Positions 23,948-33,939 of a stretch of DNA of 64,000 nucleotides are shown piece after piece (the stretch's first letter is position 1; each line of letters starts with the position of its first letter). Under the pieces are notes generated by a model, which did no database searches, was not told the DNA's origin, and was given only the letters and a program-made list of their open reading frames with translations. Where the stretch lies: contig CAVVFN010000010.1 in NCBI GenBank assembly GCA_963747515.1, positions 1 to 64,000 of the forward strand. The letters run 5' to 3'. The stretch comes from Mariniphaga sp963747515. GTDB lineage: Bacteria; Bacteroidota; Bacteroidia; Bacteroidales; Prolixibacteraceae. The position numbers and the translations under genes are program-made.

Positions 23948-24684
23948 GTTAACAGCAATTGGGTTAATAATAAGTCGAATAATAAAATAAGAACATTGGT
24001 GTTTACAACAGCCAGGGTACTTGCTTTTCCCACATCGAGCGCTCCTCCCTGGACATGATAGCCAAAATAAGCCGGGACTGCGGCTACCAAAAAACCAAAA
24101 AACAAGGTTTTAATGATTGAAAAGGTTATATAATAGGGATAAAAAAGCCACTGAATGCCTTCAATATATTCATTTACAGTTATAACGCCTGCAAGAGGGC
24201 CGGTTATCATACCTCCAAAGAGGCCGAAGAACACGCTTATAATAAACAGAAACGGAAATACAAATACTACCGCTACAATTTTAGGCAAGATGAGGTAACT
24301 GGCTGAATTGACGCCCATAATTTCAAGCGAATCGATTTGCTCGGTTACCCGCATGGTGCCGATTTCTGAAGTAATATTCGATCCGATTTTTCCGGCCAGG
24401 ATCAGAGCCATCATTGTGGAAGAAAACTCGAGAATTAATGTGTCGCGTGTGCCAAGTCCCACTAGAGTTGTCGGATACAGGGGATTAGCCAGGCTGTAGG
24501 CAAACTGGATTACCATAATTCCTCCGATGAATATGGAAATGATAATTACAAGCCAAACGGAATTTACTCCCAGGGTATCAATTTCGTGAAAAAGCTGGCG
24601 TATGTACATTTTATGTTTCTCGGGCCGGGCAAAGACCCGGCTGAGCATAAAGAAAAACTGACCTATATGATAAAAAAATTTCAT
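23944..24684 (-). CDS. mlaE: ABC transporter permease, MlaE family
   Basis: 246 aa with five or six hydrophobic segments, of the MlaE/YrbE family: an N-terminal amphipathic helix, SVWLVIIISIFIGGIMVIQF, then ELIMGVNS-like sequence (EIMGVNSASYLILPKIVAVV) and DVGKASTLAVVNTN near the end. Inner-membrane subunit of the Mla lipid transporter together with the downstream ATPase. First gene of a two-gene operon. Confidence 0.9.
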   Translation of the reverse strand: MKFFYHIGQFFFMLSRVFARPEKHKMYIRQLFHEIDTLGVNSVWLVIIISIFIGGIMVIQFAYSLANPLYPTTLVGLGTRDTLILEFSSTMMALILAGKIGSNITSEIGTMRVTEQIDSLEIMGVNSASYLILPKIVAVVFVFPFLFIISVFFGLFGGMITGPLAGVITVNEYIEGIQWLFYPYYITFSIIKTLFFGFLVAAVPAYFGYHVQGGALDVGKASTLAVVNTNVLILLFDLLLTQLLLT

Positions 24685-24847
24685 TTTGTAATTATTTATA
24701 AAAACATGGTATTATTGTTTTTTAATCTGCAACAGGCACACCATCTGCTTCCTTCTGTTTTTTTCTTCGGTTTTTAATCAAATGAACAATTGGAATCAGA
24801 GGCTAAATTTACAACATTAATGGCTGATATAAAACATTCACATATAA

Positions 24848-24880
24848 TTGACGTTGTTACAAAAAGTAGCAATATATTTG
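24848..24880 (+). promoter_or_regulatory. Promoter of the mannose-1-phosphate guanylyltransferase gene
   Basis: -7 box TATATTTG at 24873-24880 and TTG at 24848-24850 with a 22-nt spacer, 55 bp before the ATG. Confidence 0.5.
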
Positions 24881-24935
24881 GCTTTAATGAATACAATCAA
24901 ATAAATGGTATTGCTCATAAAAGAAAAATAATTCA

Positions 24936-26024
24936 ATGAAGCACAACTACTGCGTAATAATGGCCGGAGGAGTAGGAAGCCGGTTCTGGCCATTGAGCCG
25001 GCAGGGCCGTCCCAAACAATTTCTGGATATATTAGGCACAGGGAAAACCTTGATACAGCAAACTTTCGATCGTTTTACTTCCATTATTCCGGCAGAAAAT
25101 TTTTTGGTAGTGACCAGTGTCAGGTACATCGATCTTGTAAAAGAACAACTTCCGGAGTTAAAAGATGACCAGATTTTACCTGAACCTTTGCGACGCAATA
25201 CTGCACCCTGTGTAGCCTATGCCCTTCATAAAATAAAGTTGAAAGATCCTCAGGCAAACCTGATTGTAGCTCCTTCAGATCATTTAATTATTAAAGAAGA
25301 AGAATTCATCCGTCAAATTAAGAAAGGGTTGGATTTTGTGGCACAAAACGATGCCCTGCTTACCCTTGGCATTAAGCCCAGCAGGCCTGAAACGGGATAT
25401 GGGTACATTCAGGTAAGGGACAATGTGAAATTCAATGAGTTCGACAACCTTTTTAAGGTGAAAACCTTCACCGAGAAACCGGATTTGGAAATGGCAAAGA
25501 TATTCGTTGATTGTGGTGAATTTTTCTGGAATTCAGGGATTTTTCTTTGGTCGGTTTCATCCATTCTTTCCGCCTTTCAAACGTATCTGAATGATATTTC
25601 CACTTTATTCTCAAAAGGCGAGAAATTGTATAACACAGAGGATGAAGTTCATTTCATCAATAAAACCTACTCCGAATGCAAAGGGATTTCGATTGATTAT
25701 GGCATTATGGAAAAAGCCGGTAATGTGTATGTGTTAACAGCAGATTTCGGCTGGAGTGATCTTGGCACCTGGGGATCGTTATACGACAATAAGCAAAAGG
25801 ATATCAGAGGAAATGTAATTAATGGTGAAAACGTGCTTACTTACGATACAAGCAACTGCATCATTAACATTACTGAAGAGAAAGTAGCGGTGTTACAGGG
25901 GCTGGATGGATATATTGTGGCCGAATCAGACGACACTTTAATGATATGCCGGAAAGAAGATGAACAGCAGATTAAGCAGTTTGTTACTGATGTCAGGATT
26001 CAAAAAGGCGATTCTCTTGTTTAA
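24936..26024 (+). CDS. manC: Mannose-1-phosphate guanylyltransferase
   Basis: 362 aa. Makes GDP-mannose from mannose-1-P and GTP, feeding surface polysaccharide and fucose synthesis. The nucleotidyltransferase signature is GGVGSRFWPLSRQGRPKQF at 12-30; FTEKPDLEMA and FFWNSGIFLW are family hallmarks, and DFGWSDLGTW lies near 270. It has only the transferase domain and a left-handed helix, without the C-terminal isomerase domain of bifunctional enzymes. Single gene with its own promoter and a terminator shared with the convergent efflux operon. Confidence 0.92.
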   Translation: MKHNYCVIMAGGVGSRFWPLSRQGRPKQFLDILGTGKTLIQQTFDRFTSIIPAENFLVVTSVRYIDLVKEQLPELKDDQILPEPLRRNTAPCVAYALHKIKLKDPQANLIVAPSDHLIIKEEEFIRQIKKGLDFVAQNDALLTLGIKPSRPETGYGYIQVRDNVKFNEFDNLFKVKTFTEKPDLEMAKIFVDCGEFFWNSGIFLWSVSSILSAFQTYLNDISTLFSKGEKLYNTEDEVHFINKTYSECKGISIDYGIMEKAGNVYVLTADFGWSDLGTWGSLYDNKQKDIRGNVINGENVLTYDTSNCIINITEEKVAVLQGLDGYIVAESDDTLMICRKEDEQQIKQFVTDVRIQKGDSLV

Positions 26025-26037
26025 TCCCCGGTGAATA

Positions 26038-26088
26038 CAGATGCCTGAAAAAGGATCGTCCCTGTTTTTCAGACATCTGCTATTTTTT
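26038..26088 (+). terminator. Terminator between manC and the RND operon
   Basis: CAGATG-C-CTGAAAAA ... TTTTTCAG-A-CATCTG stem followed by CTATTTTTT. Its base overlaps the end of the convergent RND pump gene; the A-rich side could also serve the minus strand. Confidence 0.7.
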
Positions 26089-29000
26089 ATCATTCTCCGG
26101 CAGATTTCCGGTCCATTTTTTAATCCGGTAATTGATGCGTATGGTTAACATATACATAACCGGCGATAATAAAAGCGTCAGAAAGGTTGCAAAAGTTAAT
26201 CCGAAAATAACAGTCCATGACATTGGGCCCCAAAATGCAACACTTTCACCTCCCATTGTTATTTGAGGATCGAATTGGGTGTAAAGCGTAAAAAAGTTAA
26301 AATTCAGGCCAATAGCCAGCGGAACCAATCCCAGCACAGTAGTTACTGCTGTGAGTATAACCGGTCTCAAGCGGGTTCTTCCTGCTTCAACCAACGCTTC
26401 AATCTGTACCTTTTTTGGTAAAAAAGCATCTTTGGGCAATCCAAGTTCTTCACGCCTGCGTATCCTTACCAGATCAATATAGTCGATTAATACAATGCCG
26501 TTATTAACGACTATGCCTGCGAGTGATATAATGCCTACTCCTGTCATAATGATTACAAATTCCATATTGAAAATACCAAGCCCCAGAAAGACACCGATGG
26601 TACTGAAAACTACCGTTGCAATAATAATCAGCGGGCGGATTAACGAATTAAACTGCGTAACCAGGATAATCAGGATTAAAGCAATGGATATCAACAAGGC
26701 GAATAAAAGGAAATCACTGCTTTCCGACTGTTCCTGCTGTTCTCCGGTAAATGAGTAGGTATAACCATTTGGCATGTCGTATTCCGACAGCAGCTGGCGA
26801 ATGCGCTGATTAATCTGGTTTGCATTATATCCTTCAACCACATTTGAGGTAATTGTAATGGTTCTTTTGTTGTCAATCCGGGTAATTTTGTCGTAAGTGG
26901 AAGAATAATCATAATCGGCAACTGCTGAAATTGGAATCTTCCTGTCGTTCACCATCACTTTTTGGTTCATCAGCGTTGAAACATCATTTCTGTATGGCTC
27001 TGCCAAACGAATGAATATATCGTATTCTTCTTCACCATCCTTAAGTGTGCCGGCATCATAACCATACAGGGCATTTCTGAAGGTCATGGCAATTTGCTGG
27101 GTTGTAAGCTCATACAACCGGGCTGTTTCCCGGTTAACTTTCACAACCATCTCAGGTTGGTTCACATTAATGTTAAGCTTTAACTCATCAATTCCAGGGA
27201 TATTATCTTCGTTGATGATTTGCAGGAAATCTTCTGAAATCTGCACCAGCTGCTCAAATTCATCACCTGAAATGTCAATATTTACGGGCGGACCTGTTGG
27301 TGGTCCGTTTTCATCTTTATCGACATAAATTTTTGCTCCAACAAATCCGTTCAGGTTTTCAGTCAGCTGCTGCATGATTTTGGCTGTGCTTACATCCTGG
27401 CGGAATTTATATTCCAGGAATGAAATTGAAGTAAGGGATTTATTAGGGCTTACATCATTTTCAAATGTTCCCCCTTTACCCACACCCACATTTGTAGTAA
27501 CCGATTTAACGATCCCATTTACAGGTTTAAGTGTTTCATGTATAATTTTTTCAACTTCATCAGAGACTTGATCTGTTTTTTCAAGTGATGTACCTACAGG
27601 CAATTCCATAGTAACATAAATGGTCTGAGGATCGGTTTCAGGAAAAAAAACCACTCTGGGATTGCTGAAGAAAAAGTAGAAGATAATGGAAAAAACAAGC
27701 AACACTACTGTACCGCCAAAGTAAATATGTGGCCAGTACCCGGTAAGCGCATGCCTGAGCTGCCGGGTGTACATGTTTTCCATCCATACCAGAAACCGGG
27801 TTTGAAACCAGCGTGCCAACGGGCGTAATGCGATAAGGTTGAGCACCATTAAAAGGGCTATGGTTGCTAAAATATTGGCCAAAAGCCAAATGCCCGCAAG
27901 ATAGAATAAGCCTGCAACAATTAGAAAAATACCGGAATTTTTGAGCACTTTCTTCGCATTCAGTTTGTTGTTTATATCATCTATTCTCATAAAGGATGAT
28001 ATAAATGCAGGATTCAGAATTAATGCAATAAATAATGAGGAAGAAAGCACCACGATAAGCGTTTTAGGCAACACGCTCATAAACTGACCTACAATTCCTT
28101 CCCACATAAGCAAAGGGAAAAAAGCTGCCAATGTAGTTAATGTAGAAGTAATTATAGGGTATGCTATTTCGCTGACGCCTTTTTTGGTTGCCGAGAGTAC
28201 TGAATAACCTGCGTTGTAGAGCCGGTAAACATTTTCAACCACAACAATGGCATTATCAACCAGCATTCCGAGTGCCAGTATGAGTGAATACAGTACCATA
28301 TTATTGAGGGTTACCCCCGATTGCTGAAGAATAACGAATGAAAGAAACATGGACATTGGAATGGCCAGGCCGGCAAAAAGAGCATTTCTGAAGCCAAGAA
28401 ACAGGAACAGAACAAATACCACAAGAATCATCCCCAATATAATGCTGTTTTCAAGGTTCTGAATTTCATCCCTGATGTGGAAAGACAAGTCGTCGGTAAC
28501 AATAGTTTCCAGATTAGCCGGCAAATATCCCTGAGCCCGCTGGTCGTCAATAACCTGTTTTACTTTCTCTGAAGCCTCCAGGATATTTTCTCCGGCTTTT
28601 TTTATTACCGATAGCGTTACTACCGGTTTATCGTTCAGCCGGGCAATGGTAGCTTGTTCCTTATACCCATCCACAACAGTTGCGACATCTCTTATATAAA
28701 CCGGCTTTCCGTTCGTGACTTTAATAATGGTATTGGAAATCTGGTCGATATTCTGAAAATCGGCAACAGTACGGATAATGCGGCGGGTTTCATTGGCCGT
28801 AAATTCTCCTGCACCAATGGTTACATTCTCAAATTGAACTGCCAGAGCGATATCCTCAAACGTTAAGCCAACAGCATCCAGCTTGTATGGATCGACGTTG
28901 ATTTGTATTTCCCGTTCCTCTACACCTCTGATGTTTACTTCTGAAATTTCACGCAGACCTTCAAACTCATCCTGCAGGATTTCGGCATATCTCTTCAGAT

Positions 29001-29499
29001 CGCGCATGCTGAAATCACCCGATAAATTTACGTTCAGAATAGGGAATTCGGAAAAGTTTATATCCATTACCAGCGGATCTGAATCCAAATCATCCGGTAA
29101 TTCCGATTTGGCTTTATCTACTCGGTCTTTTGTGTCCTGCAATGCCTGCTGAACTTCCACATTGGTATTAAATTCAACAGTAATGGTGCTGACATCCTGA
29201 TAGGAACCGGATTTAACCTGCTTAATTCCCTGCATACCTTTCAGCTCTTTCTCTATGGGCCGCGTAATCAGGTTTTCTATTTCCACGGGTGAATTTCCCG
29301 GATAAACGGTCTGGATAAATATGTAAGGGATAACCACCTCCGGCATTAATTCACGGGGCATCTGGTTGTATGAAAAAATTCCAAAAAATATCAGCAACCC
29401 GGTGGTAATATAAACCGTGGTTTTATTTTTCAGGGCAACATATGTGGGCTTAAACTTTCGCTGAATATGTTGCAGGTTTGGTTCTTTTTCCTTTGCCAT
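26080..29499 (-). CDS. RND multidrug efflux permease (HAE1/AcrB-like)
   Basis: 1139 aa inner-membrane proton-driven exporter. Two repeats of a periplasmic domain plus TM helices. TM4 contains LILALGMLVDNAIVVVEN with the Asp pair of the proton relay in this region. Between the halves is an extra hydrophobic stretch (about 515-575: SGIFLIVAGLFYLAGIWLLA, ILATIALLMVLNLIAL) that AcrB lacks, giving two additional membrane segments; this occurs in several Bacteroidota HAE1 pumps. Substrate unknown. Last gene of the OMF-adaptor-pump operon, 32 bp after the adaptor. Confidence 0.92.
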   Translation of the reverse strand: MAKEKEPNLQHIQRKFKPTYVALKNKTTVYITTGLLIFFGIFSYNQMPRELMPEVVIPYIFIQTVYPGNSPVEIENLITRPIEKELKGMQGIKQVKSGSYQDVSTITVEFNTNVEVQQALQDTKDRVDKAKSELPDDLDSDPLVMDINFSEFPILNVNLSGDFSMRDLKRYAEILQDEFEGLREISEVNIRGVEEREIQINVDPYKLDAVGLTFEDIALAVQFENVTIGAGEFTANETRRIIRTVADFQNIDQISNTIIKVTNGKPVYIRDVATVVDGYKEQATIARLNDKPVVTLSVIKKAGENILEASEKVKQVIDDQRAQGYLPANLETIVTDDLSFHIRDEIQNLENSIILGMILVVFVLFLFLGFRNALFAGLAIPMSMFLSFVILQQSGVTLNNMVLYSLILALGMLVDNAIVVVENVYRLYNAGYSVLSATKKGVSEIAYPIITSTLTTLAAFFPLLMWEGIVGQFMSVLPKTLIVVLSSSLFIALILNPAFISSFMRIDDINNKLNAKKVLKNSGIFLIVAGLFYLAGIWLLANILATIALLMVLNLIALRPLARWFQTRFLVWMENMYTRQLRHALTGYWPHIYFGGTVVLLVFSIIFYFFFSNPRVVFFPETDPQTIYVTMELPVGTSLEKTDQVSDEVEKIIHETLKPVNGIVKSVTTNVGVGKGGTFENDVSPNKSLTSISFLEYKFRQDVSTAKIMQQLTENLNGFVGAKIYVDKDENGPPTGPPVNIDISGDEFEQLVQISEDFLQIINEDNIPGIDELKLNINVNQPEMVVKVNRETARLYELTTQQIAMTFRNALYGYDAGTLKDGEEEYDIFIRLAEPYRNDVSTLMNQKVMVNDRKIPISAVADYDYSSTYDKITRIDNKRTITITSNVVEGYNANQINQRIRQLLSEYDMPNGYTYSFTGEQQEQSESSDFLLFALLISIALILIILVTQFNSLIRPLIIIATVVFSTIGVFLGLGIFNMEFVIIMTGVGIISLAGIVVNNGIVLIDYIDLVRIRRREELGLPKDAFLPKKVQIEALVEAGRTRLRPVILTAVTTVLGLVPLAIGLNFNFFTLYTQFDPQITMGGESVAFWGPMSWTVIFGLTFATFLTLLLSPVMYMLTIRINYRIKKWTGNLPENDKK

Positions 29500-29531
29500 A
29501 GATACAATTATTTATACAACTATTTTGCTAA

Positions 29532-30650
29532 TTAAAGTGCAACCGCAACTCCATCCGAAACCTGATTGTAACCTTCAGAAATTATTTTCATGCCATCTTG
29601 TAACCCTTCTACTACTACGGTTCTGTTGTTTTGAGTCATGCCCGTTTTTACGCGTACTTTTTTTGCAAGAAGCGTTCCCCCTTCATTTTCAACAATGAAC
29701 GTATACTGACCTTTAAAATCCTCTTTAACTAAAAGTGTCGGTACAACAATGGCATCCTTGGCCACAAAGTCGCGAATTTTTACAATACTGATAAGATTAG
29801 GCTTAATCTTTTTACCCCTGTTTTGTATGTCAATCCGAACTCTGAAGGTCCGGTTATCGGGATCAATGGTGTTTCCGATACGCGTAATAGGTGCATCTAT
29901 TTCCAAATCCAGGGCTGGAAATGTAACCTTTACCATATCGCCCTGATCGATTCTGGTTAAATAGGATTCCGAAACATCGGCATAAATTTTCAGTTTGTCG
30001 ATGTTTAATACCTTGGCAAAAGGAACCTGGGGACTTCCCATTTGTCCCTTCTTTTGAAAAACGATATCTACAACTCCATTTGCAGGTGATCTGATTTCCG
30101 ACATGTTAATCTGAGCCTGGAGACTTTCAATTTTCTTTTCAAGACTCTCCATATTGGTTTTGGCCTGCAGGAACTGCATTTCAGAACCAATATTCTGATC
30201 CCACAGATTTTTTTGCCGCTTATAGTTCGTTTTAGCAAGATCGAGCTGAACGGTTAGTTCATCCAGGCTTCGTTTGAGGGTTTCCGTGTTTAATCTTCCT
30301 AAAACCTGTCCCGAAGAAACATGTTGACCTTCTGTAACATATACCTCCTGAATAATTCCAGGTGATTCGGGACTTACATTTACATCAAGATCGGCTTCTA
30401 CAATTCCTGTTACCTCGATATAGTGTTCGAAGAGCTGGGTGTCTAATTCCGTAACCGCCACATGTATTTTTTCCTCTTCCCTATCTCCCGCGAGATCATT
30501 TTCAAGAGTTTCTATTTTTGCCTGCAGTTCATTTACCTGCTGTTTGTATTGCTGGAGTTCCCTTCGTTTACCTTCTTCCTCATTCATTGGTGTGCTGTTG
30601 CACGCCAAAAGGAAAAACGCTGTTGCAATAATTATAACCCCTTTTTTCAT
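29532..30650 (-). CDS. RND periplasmic adaptor (membrane fusion) lipoprotein
   Basis: 372 aa. Lipobox FFLLAC at ~12-17, so anchored to the inner membrane by lipid. A coiled coil (about 25-60) follows the anchor, then the biotinyl-lipoyl-like domain (VNVSPESPGIIQEVYVTEGQ, SGQVLGRLN), an alpha hairpin (120-175), and a beta-barrel/MP domain (TRIGNTIDPDNRTFRVRIDI). The extra N-terminal coiled coil before the barrel is notable. It links the pump to the outer-membrane factor. 20 bp downstream of the OMF gene. Confidence 0.9.
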   Translation of the reverse strand: MKKGVIIIATAFFLLACNSTPMNEEEGKRRELQQYKQQVNELQAKIETLENDLAGDREEEKIHVAVTELDTQLFEHYIEVTGIVEADLDVNVSPESPGIIQEVYVTEGQHVSSGQVLGRLNTETLKRSLDELTVQLDLAKTNYKRQKNLWDQNIGSEMQFLQAKTNMESLEKKIESLQAQINMSEIRSPANGVVDIVFQKKGQMGSPQVPFAKVLNIDKLKIYADVSESYLTRIDQGDMVKVTFPALDLEIDAPITRIGNTIDPDNRTFRVRIDIQNRGKKIKPNLISIVKIRDFVAKDAIVVPTLLVKEDFKGQYTFIVENEGGTLLAKKVRVKTGMTQNNRTVVVEGLQDGMKIISEGYNQVSDGVAVAL

Positions 30651-30670
30651 AGTTTATCTGTTTTCTGATT

Positions 30671-32008
30671 TTACAATGTGCCTTGCGCTTTTTTAAGCTG
30701 TAAGTTGGCTTGAAGAAGCTGCATAACCGATGCCACATAGGCTCCGTATGTTTGCAGGTATTGAGTTTCGAGTTGTGACAATTCGGTACTTGACGACAGA
30801 CCATTACTGAATTTTATTTTGGTTTTTTGCAGTATTCTTTCAGCCAGCTGATGGTTTTCGACATCGTTTTCATATTTTTCTTTAGCCGTTTCCATTTCAG
30901 CAGCAGCAGTCAGATAATCTTTCTGAAGGGTGGTTTCTGCAAGCTTTCTTTCGTTGAACGCCTTTTCCACATTAATTTTTGCCTGCTGAACACTCACTAT
31001 TTTTTCTCCTGAATTAAAAATCGGAACCGTAAGCTGCAGCCCTATCAGTGATGAAGGATACCATGAAACTGAAGACTTAAACAGGTTCGCCTGGTTTCCG
31101 TAGGCTGTTTTCGAATAGCTGTAAAATCCACTGAGTTTTGGCAAAAATGTTGTTTTTTCAAGTTTTAAAAGCTTTTCTGACACCTGAAAATTGGTAACTG
31201 CCAGGCGGTAGTCAATATGTCCCGATAAATCGAATCCGCTGGCTTGATTTAAGTTTGTTAAAGGATCCACAAAAGTTTCCAGTTGATCGGTGAGTTCAAT
31301 TTCTCCATCCATAGGATAACCGAGGACGTATTTTAACACCACCTTTGCTATGGTTATCTCCCGTTCTGCCTTTAGTACCTCGTTTTCTGCATTTTTTACC
31401 AATATTTTCATTTGGTCAACATCCATCTCTTCGCGAAACCCATTTTTGAAATATGCCTCAGTTTCTCTGAGCAGATTTTGTGAATTTTGCAGGTTCTCTT
31501 CCATAATCTGCTTGTTTTTCATGCCAATTAACGCCATATAATAGGCTTGGGCCACTGCTTCACGTATATTTATCTCAGCCTTTTCTGATGCATGTTTTGC
31601 CAGGTCGAGGTAGATTTTTGATGACCCTATACCCACAATATAGGATCCATCGAATATAAGCTGCGAAACGGTAAAGCCAAAATCGGAATTATAATCCTGT
31701 CCGAATTTTACCGGTACATATGTGCCTGCCTCTTCACCGAAGAACTCACCCGGAATTAGCGATACCGGAAGGTTGAGAAACATGTTGAAGTTGGCCGTAC
31801 CGCTCACCTGGGGTAATCCTATGGTGATGGTTTTCCACACTTCTTTTTGTGCCAGAACAATATCGTGTTGTGTATTTTTTAGTACATACGAATGTTCCAT
31901 AGCAAAAAGTTGTGCTTCATCGAGTGTGAATTGCGGCTGAGCAGCGGCGCATGTAAATGCAAATATACAAATGAGAAGCACTGATTTTTTCCTGATCATT
32001 TTTTTCAT
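30671..32008 (-). CDS. TolC-family outer-membrane factor
   Basis: 445 aa from the ATG at 32008 (another ATG three codons later; an upstream one at 32038 adds residues before the signal). Signal peptide MIRKKSVLLICIFAFTCAAA. Two OEP repeats of long amphipathic helices (LGSGSKIYLD-like, ISEVEKA; here LIFDGSYIVGIGSSKIYLD and VPIFNSGEKIVSVQQAK), ending QLLQANLQLKKAQGTL. First gene of the efflux operon, behind a promoter with a palindrome. Confidence 0.9.
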   Translation of the reverse strand: MKKMIRKKSVLLICIFAFTCAAAQPQFTLDEAQLFAMEHSYVLKNTQHDIVLAQKEVWKTITIGLPQVSGTANFNMFLNLPVSLIPGEFFGEEAGTYVPVKFGQDYNSDFGFTVSQLIFDGSYIVGIGSSKIYLDLAKHASEKAEINIREAVAQAYYMALIGMKNKQIMEENLQNSQNLLRETEAYFKNGFREEMDVDQMKILVKNAENEVLKAEREITIAKVVLKYVLGYPMDGEIELTDQLETFVDPLTNLNQASGFDLSGHIDYRLAVTNFQVSEKLLKLEKTTFLPKLSGFYSYSKTAYGNQANLFKSSVSWYPSSLIGLQLTVPIFNSGEKIVSVQQAKINVEKAFNERKLAETTLQKDYLTAAAEMETAKEKYENDVENHQLAERILQKTKIKFSNGLSSSTELSQLETQYLQTYGAYVASVMQLLQANLQLKKAQGTL

Positions 32009-32090
32009 CCTTTCATTTTGATTAGAAAATTTAACCACTCTTTTTGTTGGCTATATCAACATTGGAAAAGGCTTTCTTGTTTGTTCTAAC

Positions 32091-32118
32091 CTCCATTTTA
32101 TAATGGAGCGCAAATATA
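32091..32118 (-). promoter_or_regulatory. Efflux operon promoter with palindromic operator
   Basis: Minus-strand -7 box TATATTTG at 32118-32111. Immediately downstream, over the expected start point, lies the perfect palindrome CTCCATT-TTAT-AATGGAG (32091-32108). A repressor (for example TetR type) or an mRNA 5' hairpin would fit. No regulator gene is adjacent. Confidence 0.5.
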
Positions 32119-32242
32119 GGCAATTGCTGGTTTGTATATATAAGGAATCGGTAAATAGCTGATTGAAGCCAATAAACTGAAAAGTTTTAAAGGGGAACAG
32201 AATTTTCGGAGGGGCCGCAACTAAATGAATACCGGTAAATAT

Positions 32243-32914
32243 TCAGGCAAGTAAAGCAGCCGCAATTTTTATATCTGCAGGATACGTTATTTTTATATTT
32301 TCCCGGTTCCCTTGTACCAGATTAATAGTCATTCCGTTGCTTTCAAGTACAGAAGCATCATCGGTAAATTTATTTAAATATCTTCTTCTATAGGCTTTTT
32401 TAATGAGTTCTACCTGGAATGTTTGTGGTGTTTGCACGAGAAAATACCGTTCACGATTCACTGCCCGGCTTTGGTTATTCAATTTCATTTCTCTTACCGA
32501 TTCAGAAGGATGAATCACCGGAAGTGCATTTCCTTTTTCCCGGGCTGTACGATAGCAGTTTTCAATCGTTTGTTGTGAAACCAGGGGCCGCACTCCGTCG
32601 TGTATAAATACAATGCCTTCCCCCTGCAAATGTTCAAGTCCTGTTTTCACCGAGTGAAAACGGGTAGGACCTCCTGCCACTACTTTGTGGTTAATCTGAA
32701 AATTAGTTTCTTCACAAAGCTTTTTCCAATAATCAATTTCAGAAGCTGGTAAAACCAAAACAAATTCACACGTTGTATCAAAACAGTGGAAAACTTCAAA
32801 AGTATGCATCAAAAGAGGCTTTTCATGAATCCTGATAAATTGTTTCGGAACGGCCGATTCCATTCTTTTCCCGCTGCCGCCTGCAACAATCAGTACAAAC
32901 TTTTTATCACTCAT
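32243..32914 (-). CDS. ispD: 2-C-methyl-D-erythritol 4-phosphate cytidylyltransferase
   Basis: 223 aa, usual length. Third step of the MEP isoprenoid pathway: MEP + CTP to CDP-ME. Signature VAGGSGKRM at 9-17, then VPKQFIRIHEKPLLMHTFE, FIHDGVRPLVS and TDDASVLE. Divergent from the DUF2461 gene with ~50 bp between them. Confidence 0.93.
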   Translation of the reverse strand: MSDKKFVLIVAGGSGKRMESAVPKQFIRIHEKPLLMHTFEVFHCFDTTCEFVLVLPASEIDYWKKLCEETNFQINHKVVAGGPTRFHSVKTGLEHLQGEGIVFIHDGVRPLVSQQTIENCYRTAREKGNALPVIHPSESVREMKLNNQSRAVNRERYFLVQTPQTFQVELIKKAYRRRYLNKFTDDASVLESNGMTINLVQGNRENIKITYPADIKIAAALLA

Positions 32915-32965
32915 GTTTTCCTAAAAATGTTTACTTTGGCATAAAAGTATAAATTAATAAATGGA

Positions 32966-33625
32966 ATGGAAAAAGTTTTGGAATTTCTAAAGGAATTGGC
33001 GGCAAATAACAATCGGGAGTGGTTTGAAGCAAATAAACCGAGGTATGTTGAATGTCGGCAAAAAGTGCTTTTTATAACAGATGTTTTAGTTAACGAAATC
33101 AGGAAATTTGACCATACGATACCCCTTCTGGATGCTAAGGCCTGCATGTTCCGTATTTTTCGTGATGTGCGGTTTTCGAACGATAAAAGACCCTACAAAA
33201 CCAATTTTGGAAGTTTTATTGCCAAAGGAGGAAGGAAAAGCGAATGCCCCGGATATTATTTTCATATTGAACCCGGTAACAGCTTTGCCGGCGGTGGCTT
33301 ATACATGCCGGCTGCTGCACCTCTAAAAGCCATTCGTGATCGTATTGCTGTTTCAGGCCATGAATTTCTGGAAATAATTAACCATCCCGATTTTAAATCG
33401 GCACTACCCAATATGTTTGACGATCGCTTAAAAACTGCTCCAAAAGGTTTTCCCAAAGATCATGAATTTATTGGTTTGCTTCGTTACAAATCGTTTGCTT
33501 TTTCTGCTCCGATAAACGATGAATCTTTTTTAAAAGGAAATTTTATTGATGAAGCGGTAAATCTGTACCGGCAAATGCACAAGGCGAATGATTTTTTAAC
33601 AGAAGCCCTGCGTGAATTCTGCTAA
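32966..33625 (+). CDS. DUF2461 family protein
   Basis: 219 aa, soluble. Matches DUF2461 (TIGR02453) along its length: FLKELAANNNREWFEANKPRY, RIFRDVRFSNDKRPYKTNFG, YYFHIEPGNSFAGGG and GFPKDHEFIGLLRYKSFAF. Widespread in Bacteroidota and plants/fungi; biochemical role unknown. ATG at 32966 preferred over one five bases earlier because of the frame. Terminator follows about 90 bp downstream. Confidence 0.88.
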   Translation: MEKVLEFLKELAANNNREWFEANKPRYVECRQKVLFITDVLVNEIRKFDHTIPLLDAKACMFRIFRDVRFSNDKRPYKTNFGSFIAKGGRKSECPGYYFHIEPGNSFAGGGLYMPAAAPLKAIRDRIAVSGHEFLEIINHPDFKSALPNMFDDRLKTAPKGFPKDHEFIGLLRYKSFAFSAPINDESFLKGNFIDEAVNLYRQMHKANDFLTEALREFC

Positions 33626-33717
33626 AAATTATATTCGGAAATTGAAAACACCTTCTTTGTCTTTATTTATCTTTAATAGATGACCCATATTTTTTTATCT
33701 TCCCGATGAAAAAATAG

Positions 33718-33751
33718 CCCTGGTAGTTCTGCTGCCGGGGTTTTATTTTTT
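33718..33751 (+). terminator. Intrinsic terminator downstream of the DUF2461 gene
   Basis: CCCTGGTAG, loop TTCTG, CTGCCGGGG (nine pairs with two G-T wobbles), then TTTTATTTTT. Confidence 0.65.
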
Positions 33752-33939
33752 ATGCATTTCTGATGCAATAAATCCGGTTTTTGGCATCAGCGATCAATGC
33801 GGTCAATTCAAAACCCGGTGCTGTATAATCGACCTTATTTCCTATAAATTGTTGTTCGGTAAACCAGAATATTAATAATATTTATTTTTAACATGCAGTT
33901 AATCAGTAATTGTGTTTTTCATGTTCAAAAGTAAGCCCC

